Positions 19,474 to 28,890 are shown, counted from the first letter of the stretch. The stretch: 64,000 bases of DNA from Paracoccaceae bacterium (GCA_012103375.1 WLWX01000001.1:1912501-1976500); one strand, 5' to 3'. Notes: generated by a model from the sequence alone, not told the origin. Program-made: numbers and translations.

Positions 19474-20388
19474 ATGATATTTCACCGCAAACTCAAGTAC
19501 TTCGCCACCGCCTTGATGATGGTCGCAACGTTGGCGACAGCAGCTTCTGCACAGGTCCTGTCGGGCGATTTCACCATCCAGCAGCAAAGCAACGGGCGGT
19601 ATCTGGACGCCTATATCAACGAAAAGGACAACCACGTCGTCACCCGCAACAAACAGGGGAACAACACGCAGGTCTGGAGCTTCAAGCACCTGGGCGGCAA
19701 CACCTATTCGATCCAGCAGAAGGCCTCGGCTCTGTTTGTTGATGCGCATCAGGGGGTTGCGGACAATGGTGTCGTGACCCGCAGTTCACAGGGCAACCCG
19801 ACGCAGGTCTGGATCCTGAACAAGGTCAGCGCGGACAACTATGTCATTCAACAGCAAAGCAGTGGCCGGTTTCTGGATGCCCATGAAGGCATCAACGACA
19901 ATCGGGTCGTGACCCGCGATTTGCAAAGCAATGCAACGCAGATCTGGACCATCAAGAAGTCCGTCCCGCCTCAGCTGAACGGCGTTTTCACCATCCAGCA
20001 GAAAAGCACCAGCCTGTTTCTGGACGCCCATCAGGGCAGCAATGACGATGCCTTGGTGACCCGCGCGTTTCAGGGCAATGCCACGCAGCGCTGGAACATC
20101 GCGCCGGTCTCGGGCACGCACCGCTATGTTGTCAGCCAGCAAAGCAATGGCCGCTTTGTCGACGCCCATGAAGGCATTAACGACAATCAGGTTGTCACCC
20201 GCACCTCGCAGGGCAACGCCACGCAGGTCTGGATCATCACGCCGTTGGGCGGCAAGCAGTACACGATCCAGCAGCTTAGCAACGGTCGTTTCCTTGATGC
20301 TTATCAGAACGAGAATGACAACCGCGTCGTGACCCGCAACGCGCAGAACAACGACTCACAGGTCTGGATCCTGACAGCTGCCAATTGA
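19474..20388 (+). CDS. Secreted six-repeat beta-trefoil (ricin-B-like) protein
   Basis: 304 residues beginning MIFHRKLKYFATALMMVAT, a signal peptide with probable cleavage after ASAQ. The mature part consists of six repeats of about 46 residues, each with the pattern Y-x-IQQ-x-S-x-GRFLDAHEG-x-NDN-x-VVTR followed by Q-x-N-x-TQVW. The QVW motif is the (QxW)3 hallmark of ricin-type lectin folds. Six repeats fit two three-fold beta-trefoil domains in tandem, joined near the KKSVPPQLNG linker between repeats 3 and 4. A carbohydrate- or ligand-binding role outside the cell is likely, but no catalytic domain is attached. The repeats are so alike that internal duplication appears recent. An upstream in-frame TTG (19441) is less likely as start. 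Confidence 0.8.
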   Translation: MIFHRKLKYFATALMMVATLATAASAQVLSGDFTIQQQSNGRYLDAYINEKDNHVVTRNKQGNNTQVWSFKHLGGNTYSIQQKASALFVDAHQGVADNGVVTRSSQGNPTQVWILNKVSADNYVIQQQSSGRFLDAHEGINDNRVVTRDLQSNATQIWTIKKSVPPQLNGVFTIQQKSTSLFLDAHQGSNDDALVTRAFQGNATQRWNIAPVSGTHRYVVSQQSNGRFVDAHEGINDNQVVTRTSQGNATQVWIITPLGGKQYTIQQLSNGRFLDAYQNENDNRVVTRNAQNNDSQVWILTAAN

Positions 20389-20529
20389 TCGCAGGCCATG
20401 AAGATCAGAGCTGTGCCAGGCGGTGCCGCTCTGTTCTGTTGGAGGGCTCATTTTCAGGCACAGTCGCGATGCCCGGATCACTGCCCGGGCAAAAACAATC
20501 CGCGCCAGGGGGCTTCACCGCGACAGGCC

Positions 20530-21024
20530 TCAGGCAATCGCGCGGGTCAGGTGGTCTGCGATCATGTCACCGAAACTCTGCTCGACCGCGCAGTCAAACC
20601 CGCCATCACAGCGCAGGATCAGAGATCTGAGGCCGAAAAACTCCGAATAGGCGACTGCATCCGGGCCGAAGGCGTCGGGGTGCGTGTCCAGCGGGCAGGC
20701 GATGGAAAGAACCGCACCGGCATCCGGGCCGGTGATGCGAAAGAAGGTCATGGTATCCGACACCGTCACGATGCTGATGCCTGGTGGTGCCTCGGACGGG
20801 CGCAGCGCGCGGACCAAAGCGTCCTCCACTTCGATCCCCGCGCACAGCAGCCAGCGGTCAGGCCCGAGGAAGAACAGCGCAGTATCGCCGGTGCGTGTCA
20901 TCGTATTTGGCTTGGTCGGAAAACCGGGCAGAGAGGGCGCCCATGTGGCCAGATCCTCCCGGCGGCCCTTCAGATCAAACAGCGCAAAGATCGGCAATCG
21001 GTCAATAATCACGTCATAGGGCAT
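20530..21024 (-). CDS. soxG: Sarcosine oxidase gamma subunit
   Basis: A 164-residue protein at the end of the soxBDAG operon, starting one base after the soxA stop codon (TGA-C-ATG). Sequence such as FFLGPDRWLLCAG, TFFRITGPDAGAVLSIACPLD and a C-terminal SFGDMIADHL helix matches SoxG, a GcvT-like small subunit of the heterotetrameric enzyme. SoxG is needed for assembly; catalysis is by SoxB and SoxA. Identification combines the sequence with its fixed position behind soxA. Confidence 0.85.
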   Translation of the reverse strand: MPYDVIIDRLPIFALFDLKGRREDLATWAPSLPGFPTKPNTMTRTGDTALFFLGPDRWLLCAGIEVEDALVRALRPSEAPPGISIVTVSDTMTFFRITGPDAGAVLSIACPLDTHPDAFGPDAVAYSEFFGLRSLILRCDGGFDCAVEQSFGDMIADHLTRAIA

Positions 21025-21025
21025 G

Positions 21026-23923
21026 TCAGGTCCGCAACCTTTCGCCTTCGGGATCATAGTGGATTGGCGCCGTGACGCGGGCCGGGATCGTCCGATCCTT
21101 CAGGCGCGCATGGACCACCTGGTCGTGGCGCGCGTGGCCGTTTTCCAACAATGCCAGCCCGACCCAGCGGTCAAGCACCGTGCTGAAAACACAGGCCGTC
21201 ACCAGCCCTTCGGTGGCTTTGCGCGCACCACCCGGGGTCAGTGGCGCGCCCTCTGGGATCATGGTATCCGGTTCCGGCACCAGCCCCACAAGTTCGCGTC
21301 GATTTTCCGTGCCTGCCCGGCGCAGCGCAACGGCATGCTTGCCCAGATAATCCGGCTTCTTCTTCGACATCACCCAGCCGAGGCCCAGATCGAAGGGATC
21401 CACGGTTCCGTCAACCTCGTGACCCAGTGACAGGAACCCCTTTTCGACCCGCAGAACGTGGTTCGCCTCGGATCCGATGGGTTCGATCCCGAACGGTTTG
21501 CCAGCGGCCAGTATCCTGTCCCAAAGCGCGGCCAGATGGCGCGGGGCGACGTTGACCTCGAACGACAGCTCTCCGGTGAAGCTGACGCGGACCACGCAGG
21601 CCGGGATGCCTGCAACGGTGCCATCTGCGAACCCCATGAAGGGCAGCGCCTTAGGCGAGATGTCGATGTCCGTGCCCAAAGCGGCCATCACCTCGCGCGC
21701 CTTCGGGCCGCAGATGGTGGCGTTGTTCCACTGGCTGGTGACAGTGGTGACAAACACGTTCCAGTCGGGAAACCGGGTCTGCAGCAACTCCTCCATATGC
21801 GAATTGATCGCATCGGCATGCCCGGTCGAGGTTGAGATGATCCAGTGATGCGCCGACAGGCGCAGCGCCACGCCATCGTCCAGGATCAGCCCGTCATCGG
21901 ACAGCATCAGCCCATAGCGCGCGCGCCCCGGTTTCAGCGTCGACATGATGTTGGTGTAGATGTGATCGAGGAACCGCCCCACATCCCGGCCCTTCAACTC
22001 GAACGTACCGAGCGGAGAGCCATCGTAGACCCCAACCCCGTTGCGCACAGCGCGGCATTCGCGATTGACCGTGTCCTGAAAGCTTTCGCCATCGCGCGGG
22101 AAATATCCGGGCCGGCGCCAGCGTGCGCCGGATTCATACATGAACGCGCCGTTCGCCTTGTTCCAAGTGGTGATCGGCGTGTGGCGATAGGGCAGGGAGA
22201 CGCTGTCTTCGCGGCTGCCGACGACCGAGCCGAAAGAGACGGGCGTATAAGGCGAACGGAAAGTCGTTGTGCCAATCTCCTCTAATGGCGCGCCCTGTTG
22301 CATCGCCACAGTGCCGATAATGTTGATATTGCCGGTCTTGCCCTGATCAATCCCCATCCCGCCGGTAGTGTACCGTTTGACGTGCTCGACATTGTCGTAA
22401 CCTTCGCGCAAGGCCAGGTGGACATCATCAACCGTCACGTCATTCTGGATGTCCAGGAACGCCTTGCCCTTGGAATTCTCGACCCGCCAGAGCGGTTCTA
22501 TCGCATAGGTCAGATCGGTCGCCTCCGGCTCGTCAAGGGCCGTCTGATCCGCCGCCGCCGCGCCCGCATCAGCGCCGCTTTGCAGCGCTTGGGCGACGGT
22601 CAGTTCCCCATTCGCGGCACCTACGCTGATCGCAGCCTGCGCCGCGTGGTCGGGCACGAAGCTGGTCAGGGCGTTGTCATAACGCAGGGTGCCACGCGAC
22701 TGCGACCAAAGGTGCACCGCCGGGTTCCAGCCGCCTGACATTGCTAGCAGATCACAGGCGATGCGCCGGATGGCTCCGCCGCCGTTTGGCGCAACCTCGA
22801 CACCGCGGATATGGCGGCGACCGTGGGTGGTTGTGACCACATGGCCGGGCAGGATCTCGATCCCGGAAACTGCCGCGCGCGCGGCGTCCGGCACGGTTTT
22901 GCGGCTGTCGATAATTGCGGCGACCTCAATCCCGGTTTGGGCCAGATCGGCGGCCACGGAATAGGCAGAATTGTTGTTGGTGAACACCACCGCGTGCCGC
23001 CCGGGACGAACGCCATAGCGGTTGACATAGGCCTGCACGGCCGAGGCCAGCATGACGCCGGGGCGGTCGTTGTTGCCGAAAACCAGCGCGCGTTCGATCG
23101 CGCCGGTTGCGCAGATCACCTGGCCTGCGCGGACGCGCCAGTTACGTTCCAGAATGCTGGGGTTTTCTGGCTCGCGTTCATTGACCATCAGGTAGTTGTG
23201 TTCGCGGTATGCCCAGACCGTCGCGTTTTGCAGATGGGTCACGTTGTCCATCGTGGCCAGTTCTGCCGTCACCCTGACCACCCAGTCCAGCGCCGGTTTG
23301 CCCGCGATGGTCTGGGTGCGGTTCACCAGACTGCCGCCCGCCTCGGCCCCCTCATCCGCGATCATCACCCGCAGCCCGGCGCGCCCGGCCACCAGCGCTG
23401 CCATCAGCCCCGCAGGACCGGCCCCGGCAATCAGCACATCACAATGGGCGAAGCGGTTTTCGAAATGACCAGTCGTGGGCGGCTTGGATGGCGCCGCAGC
23501 AAGACCCGCCGCCTTGCGGATCGAGGGTTCGTAAAGATGCCAGCCGGGCCACTTGAAGGTTTTGTAGTAAAACCCCGCCGGGATGAACCGCCCGATCACC
23601 TGGTTGATCGCCCCAAAATCGAATGCGGGCGAGGGCCAGCAGTTCACCGACCGCGCCTCTAACCCCTCGGCCAGCGCAACGGTTGTTGAGGGCCGGTTGC
23701 CGCTGGCGTTCTCACCCATCAGTTCCACCAGAGTCGCAGGTTCTTCCACGCCCGAACCGATGATCCCACGCGGACGGTGATACTTGAAACTGCGCGCGGT
23801 CAGCCGCACGCTGTTGGCCAGCAGGGCCGAGGCGAGCGTGTCCCCCGCGTACCCCTGATAACCGCGCCCGTTGAAGGTGAAATTGACTGGCTGACTGCGA
23901 TCAATCCGCCCGCCAGAGGTCAT
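21026..23923 (-). CDS. soxA: Sarcosine oxidase alpha subunit
   Basis: A 965-residue subunit. The N-terminus holds a ferredoxin-like fold region (VNFTFNGRGYQGYAGDTLAS), followed by a dinucleotide-binding domain (VLIAGAGPAGLMAALVAGRA). The C-terminal 380 residues are a GcvT-type folate domain (LSDDGLILDDGVALRLS, VRVSFTGELSFEVNV, GSEANHVLRVEKGFLSLGHE). In the known enzyme sarcosine is demethylated at SoxB, and the one-carbon unit is passed to tetrahydrofolate bound here, forming 5,10-methylene-THF. The frame is open 13 codons further upstream, but ATG at 23923 lies 4 bases after the soxD stop and fits family length. Confidence 0.95.
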   Translation of the reverse strand: MTSGGRIDRSQPVNFTFNGRGYQGYAGDTLASALLANSVRLTARSFKYHRPRGIIGSGVEEPATLVELMGENASGNRPSTTVALAEGLEARSVNCWPSPAFDFGAINQVIGRFIPAGFYYKTFKWPGWHLYEPSIRKAAGLAAAPSKPPTTGHFENRFAHCDVLIAGAGPAGLMAALVAGRAGLRVMIADEGAEAGGSLVNRTQTIAGKPALDWVVRVTAELATMDNVTHLQNATVWAYREHNYLMVNEREPENPSILERNWRVRAGQVICATGAIERALVFGNNDRPGVMLASAVQAYVNRYGVRPGRHAVVFTNNNSAYSVAADLAQTGIEVAAIIDSRKTVPDAARAAVSGIEILPGHVVTTTHGRRHIRGVEVAPNGGGAIRRIACDLLAMSGGWNPAVHLWSQSRGTLRYDNALTSFVPDHAAQAAISVGAANGELTVAQALQSGADAGAAAADQTALDEPEATDLTYAIEPLWRVENSKGKAFLDIQNDVTVDDVHLALREGYDNVEHVKRYTTGGMGIDQGKTGNINIIGTVAMQQGAPLEEIGTTTFRSPYTPVSFGSVVGSREDSVSLPYRHTPITTWNKANGAFMYESGARWRRPGYFPRDGESFQDTVNRECRAVRNGVGVYDGSPLGTFELKGRDVGRFLDHIYTNIMSTLKPGRARYGLMLSDDGLILDDGVALRLSAHHWIISTSTGHADAINSHMEELLQTRFPDWNVFVTTVTSQWNNATICGPKAREVMAALGTDIDISPKALPFMGFADGTVAGIPACVVRVSFTGELSFEVNVAPRHLAALWDRILAAGKPFGIEPIGSEANHVLRVEKGFLSLGHEVDGTVDPFDLGLGWVMSKKKPDYLGKHAVALRRAGTENRRELVGLVPEPDTMIPEGAPLTPGGARKATEGLVTACVFSTVLDRWVGLALLENGHARHDQVVHARLKDRTIPARVTAPIHYDPEGERLRT

Positions 23924-23927
23924 GCGA

Positions 23928-24185
23928 TCACCCGGCATCGGACGGCCCATCCACGATGTCATGGGTACGCGTATCGCGCCAGCTCGTCAGCCACGTGCCG
24001 CAGCCCTTCACATGCCACCAGCGTTCCTGCACCGGTCCAAGCGGGTTCGGCACTTGCGTCAGATAGGTGACCCAGTCTTCCTCACTCACGGCATTTGGAT
24101 CCGGGCGATCCGGCTTGACCGGGCCGCCAAAGGCAAACTCGCCCTCGTTGCGCGGACCACAAAACGGGCAGGGGATGTTCATCAT
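23928..24185 (-). CDS. soxD: Sarcosine oxidase delta subunit
   Basis: An 85-residue protein with the SoxD zinc-site signature CPFCGPRNEGEFAFGG near the N-terminus and the ERWWHVKGCGTWLTSWRDTRTH segment typical of the subunit. In known structures the small subunit binds zinc and caps the complex. It lies between soxB (12 bases upstream) and soxA (4 bases downstream) in the invariant BDAG order. Two adjacent ATG codons at the start make the exact initiation site ambiguous by one residue. Confidence 0.95.
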   Translation of the reverse strand: MMNIPCPFCGPRNEGEFAFGGPVKPDRPDPNAVSEEDWVTYLTQVPNPLGPVQERWWHVKGCGTWLTSWRDTRTHDIVDGPSDAG

Positions 24186-24197
24186 GCGCTCTGCCTC

Positions 24198-25457
24198 CTA
24201 CCGGGCCGTCGTGGTGCCGGCTTCCATCACATAGTCGAGGTGACGGAACCGTTTCATGGTGAATTTCGACATCAGATCATGCGGCTGCCCGGTCGCAACC
24301 AGATGCGCCAGCGTCAGCCCGCCCGCCGGGATCGCCTTATAGCCGCCCCACCAGCCCGCCGTGATGAACAGCCCCGGCACATCCGTTTCGTCCATGATGG
24401 GCGAGGCATCATGCGCAATGTCCAGATGCCCGCCCCATTGCCGCATCAGCTTGAGCTTCTTGAATGAGGGGAACAGCGACAGCATCGCGGTGACCGTATC
24501 CTCGAACACGTTCTGCTTGATGTCGCGCCGGAAGGACTGGCCCATGTCTGGCGCGCCGCCAATCACCATTTCGCCCTTGTCGGACTGGCTGAAATAGAAG
24601 CCCGCGTCGGGGCAATTCACGATCACATCGACCAGCGGTTTGACGGGCTCTGAGACGAAGGCCGTCAGGTTCATGGTGCGCAGCGGCAGCTTCAGCCCCG
24701 CCGTTTCGGTCAGCGTTGTGGTGTGCCCCGATACTGCCACGACGACCTTTGGCGCGCACACCAACCCCTTAATGGTCTGCACGCCCGTAATCGCGCCATC
24801 CGACGCCCGCACCAGGCTTTCCACCGGCGTCTGCTGGTGGATCTCGACCCCCATCGCATCAATTGCCCGCGCGTAGCCCCAGGCCACCGCATCATGGCGG
24901 TTCACGCCTGCGTCCGTATGCACCATGCCCCCGATGATCGGCAGGCGGGCATCCGGCCCACCGCCTGTCAGCGCCGGGATGCGTCGGCGAACCTCGGCCT
25001 CCGAAATCTGCTCATAGGTCGCGCCATAAATGTCCATTGTCAGCTGACGGCGCCGAAGCTCTCTCAATTTCGGATAGGTCTGCACCACATCCACCATGGT
25101 GCGTTTGGAGTGCATCATGTTGAAGTTCAGCGCCTTGGTCAGCCCTTCGTACATCGCAACCGATTTGACGTAGAACGGGATCGAGGCATCGCGCATATAG
25201 TTGGATCGGATCGTGACCGTGTTGCGCGCGATATTGCCGCCCCCCAGCCAGCCGCGTTCCAGCACCGCGACATTGGTGATCCCGTGATCGCGCGCCAGAT
25301 GATAGGCCGTCGCCAGCCCATGCCCGCCCGCGCCGATGATGATGACATCATAGCTGTCCCTCAGCGGCGGGCTACGCCAGGCGCGCGGCCAGTTGGTGTG
25401 GTGGTTCAGCCCGTGACGCAGCAGCGAGGCGATGGAGTATGTCTGTGGGCGGGCCAT
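24198..25457 (-). CDS. soxB: Sarcosine oxidase beta subunit
   Basis: A 419-residue FAD enzyme of the DAAO/MSOX superfamily. The Rossmann motif GAGGHGLATAYHLA lies near residue 44, and the characteristic GGGNIARNTVTIRSNYMR segment follows. The C-terminal FAD site is visible as GLFITAGWWGGYKAIPAGG. It oxidises the N-methyl group of sarcosine; the subunit also carries covalent FMN in characterised enzymes. The ATG at 25457 (MARPQTYSIASLLRHG) matches the conserved SoxB start; 24 additional upstream codons are probably not translated. It follows the ABC transporter genes, 37 bases after the last permease, suggesting a joint transcript. Confidence 0.95.
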   Translation of the reverse strand: MARPQTYSIASLLRHGLNHHTNWPRAWRSPPLRDSYDVIIIGAGGHGLATAYHLARDHGITNVAVLERGWLGGGNIARNTVTIRSNYMRDASIPFYVKSVAMYEGLTKALNFNMMHSKRTMVDVVQTYPKLRELRRRQLTMDIYGATYEQISEAEVRRRIPALTGGGPDARLPIIGGMVHTDAGVNRHDAVAWGYARAIDAMGVEIHQQTPVESLVRASDGAITGVQTIKGLVCAPKVVVAVSGHTTTLTETAGLKLPLRTMNLTAFVSEPVKPLVDVIVNCPDAGFYFSQSDKGEMVIGGAPDMGQSFRRDIKQNVFEDTVTAMLSLFPSFKKLKLMRQWGGHLDIAHDASPIMDETDVPGLFITAGWWGGYKAIPAGGLTLAHLVATGQPHDLMSKFTMKRFRHLDYVMEAGTTTAR

Positions 25458-25494
25458 TAGGTCTGGTCGTCTCCGCAGCAGGAATCCCCAAGTC

Positions 25495-26382
25495 TCACCG
25501 CAGGTCCGAGCGTTTTTCGAGCCGCGCAAACAACCGGCTGAGGCCGAAACAGACGATGAAATAGAACGCCGCCGTGGTGATCCATGCCTCGAATATCATT
25601 CGGGACGAAGCGACGAGTTCAACGGTCTTATACGTCAGCTCTTGCACCGAAATCAGCGAGATGATCGAGCTGTCCTTGATCAGCGTGATGAACTGGTTGG
25701 CCATCGGCGGGACGACCTTTTTCATCGCCTGCGGCAGCACGATATAGCGCAGCTCTTGCGTGCGGCTCATCCCGATGGAGCGTGCAGCCTCGCGCTGGCC
25801 CTTGGGGACAGACTGGATACCGGCGCGCACAATCTCGCCCACGAAGGCGCTTTCGAACAGGGCCAGAACGATGACGCCCGAGATCAGCGAGGGGAAGCGG
25901 CGCATATCGCCGAAGAAGAACTCCCACAGCCAGATGTCGTCCTGCCGGGCAATGCTGCGGGACCAGCGGGCCAGATCCAGCGCGTCGATCAACTGTTGCG
26001 ACAGGAAGAAGAAGAAGATGAAGACCACCACCACGGGCGGGATGTTGCGCAGGAACTCCAGATAGGTCCGCGCCAGCATGCGAATGGTCAGGTTGGCAGA
26101 GCAACGCGCCACCCCAAGGATCGTGCCGAGGATCAGTGCCAGAATACAGGCGTAGATGCTGATCCGGATGGTGGCCATCAAGCCCTGCAACAGCAGGTTG
26201 GCGAAATATTCCTCGCGCCCGGTGTGCCAGCCGATGATGTAGCTGGGGATCAGCTCCCACCGCCATTTGTAGTTCAGCGTGCCTTCTATCGACACCCAGA
26301 TATAGCCGAAGAACACGAGCAGCACCGCCGCGATCAGATAGTCTGGCCATTTCAATCTGCTGACGAATTTTTGCACGGGCAA
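25495..26382 (-). CDS. Polar amino-acid-type ABC permease (HisM/GlnP family)
   Basis: A 295-residue inner-membrane permease. Five or more hydrophobic segments and the cytoplasmic EAA loop (QREAARSIGMSRTQELRYIVLPQA) identify the HisMQ/glutamate-glutamine class. It is the second of two permeases flanking the binding protein gene (27261-26449). There is no ATG near the beginning: TTG at 26382 or GTG at 26376 must serve, so the start is uncertain by two codons. Position directly ahead of soxB suggests import of sarcosine, dimethylglycine or a related amino compound, but this is inferred from context only. Confidence 0.88.
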   Translation of the reverse strand: MPVQKFVSRLKWPDYLIAAVLLVFFGYIWVSIEGTLNYKWRWELIPSYIIGWHTGREEYFANLLLQGLMATIRISIYACILALILGTILGVARCSANLTIRMLARTYLEFLRNIPPVVVVFIFFFFLSQQLIDALDLARWSRSIARQDDIWLWEFFFGDMRRFPSLISGVIVLALFESAFVGEIVRAGIQSVPKGQREAARSIGMSRTQELRYIVLPQAMKKVVPPMANQFITLIKDSSIISLISVQELTYKTVELVASSRMIFEAWITTAAFYFIVCFGLSRLFARLEKRSDLR

Positions 26383-26448
26383 CTTTCGGGTTGTTTTGCC
26401 GGGGGCAGCGCACCGCCCCCGGATAGTTAGGTATCTGTCGTCAAGTGA

Positions 26449-27261
26449 TTACTGAGCGACCTGATCGGCCCACTCTTCCGTGGCGAACCAATAGTTGTGA
26501 CGCTCTTCCAGCCAGCCGGTGCGCCACTGCTGGGCGATCCAGTTGTTGAAGTAATTGAGCGCATCCGGGTCACCCTTGCGCATCACGAAACCTTCACCGC
26601 GCGGATCGAACAGATCGCCTTCGATAACGGTCAGGGTCTCGGGGTTGCGCCCTGCTTCGCGGTTCGGCGTAGGCTGCGAGGCCATGGTGGCGTGCGCGTT
26701 TCCGTTCAGCACCTCCTGGGTTGACGCGCCGTCCTCATCAAACAGCAACTGCTCGGCCTGCGGGAAGTTCTCGGCGATGACCACGGCAGGCGTTGCGCCG
26801 CGCCGTGCGGCAAAGGTCACATCGGGGGAGTTCATGTCTTCAAGCGACATGCCCGCCGTCATTTCCTTGTTGGCCAGAATGGCCAGACCCGTGAAGGCGT
26901 ATGGGTCCGAGAAGTTGACCGTCAGGTTCCGCTGCGGCGTGTAGGACATGCCCGAAATGATCACGTCAAAGTTGCCCGACACCAGTGCCGGGATGATGCC
27001 ATCCCAAGCGGTTGGCACAAACTCGACCTCGACGCCCATGTCCTCGGCCAGCTGGCGGCCCACATCCAGTTCGTAACCGATCAGATCGCCGTTCTTGTCG
27101 CGCATGGACCACGGCACAAACAGCGACAGGCCGATGCGAATGACGCCATCCTGTTTGATGGTTTCGATCACAGATTGCTCTTGCGCATTTGCAGGCAGCG
27201 CAAGGCCGATGGTTGCGGTGGCCGCAAGGGCCAGGCCGAAAAGTCTTCTTGGCAGTTTCAT
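26449..27261 (-). CDS. Periplasmic amino-acid-type binding protein (SBP family 3)
   Basis: 270 residues. The signal peptide MKLPRRLFGLALAATATIGL ends near PANAQE. The mature protein has the family-3 pattern GVIRIGLSLFVPWSMRDKNG, GYELDVGRQLAEDMGVEVEF, ALVSGNFDVIISGMSYTPQR. It captures the solute for the two flanking permeases (25495-26382 and 27299-28141). It lies in an operon with the ATPase upstream and soxBDAG downstream. Conserved family chemistry indicates an amino acid or small amine ligand; I cannot name it from sequence. Confidence 0.9.
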   Translation of the reverse strand: MKLPRRLFGLALAATATIGLALPANAQEQSVIETIKQDGVIRIGLSLFVPWSMRDKNGDLIGYELDVGRQLAEDMGVEVEFVPTAWDGIIPALVSGNFDVIISGMSYTPQRNLTVNFSDPYAFTGLAILANKEMTAGMSLEDMNSPDVTFAARRGATPAVVIAENFPQAEQLLFDEDGASTQEVLNGNAHATMASQPTPNREAGRNPETLTVIEGDLFDPRGEGFVMRKGDPDALNYFNNWIAQQWRTGWLEERHNYWFATEEWADQVAQ

Positions 27262-27298
27262 GGTGAACTCCTTGTTGGTTTGAGCGGTTGATTCCTGC

Positions 27299-28141
27299 TT
27301 ATTGGTCGACGGCGTATCTCCGCTCGACATAGCTTACGCCGACAGAAAGGATCAGGGTCACGACCATGTAGACCATGGCGACAGTGAACCAGATTTCGAA
27401 ACTCATGTACGTGTCCGAGATGATGTTGCGCCCGAAGGTGGTCAGTTCGGCCACTGCGATCACGCTGACAATTGCGGAAGATTTGATCAGATGCACGACC
27501 TCGCCGGTCATCGGCGGCAGCATGAAGCGCACCGATTGCGGCAGGATGATATAGCGATAGGTCTGTGAAGGGCTCATCCCGATGGATTTCGCGGCTTCCC
27601 ACTGGCCCTGCGCAACGGCGTTGATGCCTGCCCGCAGGATTTCGGAAATCAGCGCGGCGTGGAATACGCCCAATGTCAGGATCGAGGCCCAGTAACGATC
27701 AAATCCGAAAATCGGGCCAAGAACGTAGTAGAACAGGTACAGCAGCACCAGTAGCGGGATGTTGCGAACGAATTCGAGGAAGCCAATCGCAACCGCCGAG
27801 CCGATGACCAGACCTGACAGGCGCAACAAGGCAATCACAAGCCCCAGCACGCAGGCCAGCGCGAAGGCCGTCACCGACAATTGCAATGTCGCCCCCAGCC
27901 CGATCAGCAATTCGCCAAGCTGGAACCCGTCATCGGTGAAACTGTAAAGATACTGCGGAACCCGATACCATTGCCAGTTGTAGCCCATGTTCTGGGCACC
28001 GGTGTAGGACCCCCAGCAGATCAGACCGATCACCGCCAGATAGATCGCGACCGAGGTGCCGGTCGAGCTGAAAAACCGCTGCACAGGCGGGGCTTCGGGA
28101 AGTGGCTGCCCGCGAAGGGCCGTGGTGTCAGTCACGCTCAT
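27299..28141 (-). CDS. Polar amino-acid-type ABC permease (HisQ/GlnP family)
   Basis: A 280-residue permease starting two bases after the ATPase stop codon (TGA-AG-ATG). After a hydrophilic N-terminal tail of about 30 residues come a first membrane helix, then a long periplasmic loop, then the core helices with the EAA loop QWEAAKSIGMSPSQTYRYIILPQS. It would form the heterodimeric channel with the permease at 25495-26382. Gene order ATPase, permease, binding protein, permease, soxBDAG points to one transport-and-oxidation operon. Confidence 0.9.
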   Translation of the reverse strand: MSVTDTTALRGQPLPEAPPVQRFFSSTGTSVAIYLAVIGLICWGSYTGAQNMGYNWQWYRVPQYLYSFTDDGFQLGELLIGLGATLQLSVTAFALACVLGLVIALLRLSGLVIGSAVAIGFLEFVRNIPLLVLLYLFYYVLGPIFGFDRYWASILTLGVFHAALISEILRAGINAVAQGQWEAAKSIGMSPSQTYRYIILPQSVRFMLPPMTGEVVHLIKSSAIVSVIAVAELTTFGRNIISDTYMSFEIWFTVAMVYMVVTLILSVGVSYVERRYAVDQ

Positions 28142-28143
28142 CT

Positions 28144-28890
28144 TCAGTGCTCGAGGATCTGATCGAGGAACAGGCGGCAACGCTCGCTGGACGGGTTGGT
28201 GAAGAACTGTTCGGGGGGCGAAACTTCGACGATGCGGCCTCCCTCCATGAAGACCATCGTGTCGGCAACCTTGCGGGCAAAGCCCATTTCGTGGGTAACG
28301 ACGACCATAGTCATGCCAGTGTCGGCCAATTCGACCATGACATCCAGCACTTCGTTGATCATCTCGGGGTCCAGCGCCGAGGTGGGTTCGTCAAACAGCA
28401 TGATCCGGGTTTCCATACATAAAGATCGTGCGATGGCGACGCGCTGTTGCTGCCCGCCCGACAGTTGCGCGGGATATTTTTCCGCCTGTTCGGGAATGTG
28501 AACCCGTTCAAGATACTGGCGCGCCGTCTCTTGCGCCTGCTTCTGGCTGATCTTGCGGACCTTCATCGGGCCGATGGTCAGGTTTTCCAGAACCGTAAGG
28601 TGGGGAAACAGGTTGAACTGCTGGAACACCATGCCGACTTCCTGGCGCAGCGCGCGGATTTCCTTGGCGTGTTCGTGAACCTCGATCCCGTCAATCACCA
28701 GCTTGCCGGAATTATGCCACTCCAACCCGTTGAAGCACCGGATCAGGGTGGATTTCCCCGACCCGGACGGCCCGCAGATCACCATCTTCTGACCCTGATA
28801 CACAGTCAGGTCGACGTCCTTCAGCGCATGAAAATCGCCGTAGAATTTGTCGAGGTTCGTCGCCTCGATGATGGGGGAAGTGGCGTTCAT
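28144..28890 (-). CDS. Polar amino-acid-type ABC transporter ATPase
   Basis: A 248-residue ATPase of the GlnQ/HisP type. Walker A is GPSGSGKST, the Q loop follows in GMVFQQFNLFPHLTVLENL, the signature is LSGGQQQRVAIARSL, and Walker B is LFDEPTSALDPE with the switch histidine in VVVTHEMGFA. The frame is open for 73 codons upstream, but MNATSPIIEATNLDKFY at 28890 aligns with the family start. It is the promoter-proximal gene of the sox operon; its divergent neighbour across 237 bases is the AhpD-like gene. Confidence 0.95.
   Translation of the reverse strand: MNATSPIIEATNLDKFYGDFHALKDVDLTVYQGQKMVICGPSGSGKSTLIRCFNGLEWHNSGKLVIDGIEVHEHAKEIRALRQEVGMVFQQFNLFPHLTVLENLTIGPMKVRKISQKQAQETARQYLERVHIPEQAEKYPAQLSGGQQQRVAIARSLCMETRIMLFDEPTSALDPEMINEVLDVMVELADTGMTMVVVTHEMGFARKVADTMVFMEGGRIVEVSPPEQFFTNPSSERCRLFLDQILEH

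Noticed and set aside
20398-21075. Plus-strand frame of 225 codons over soxG
   Set aside because: soxG on the minus strand is well supported by position and sequence, and the plus frame looks like shadow coding.
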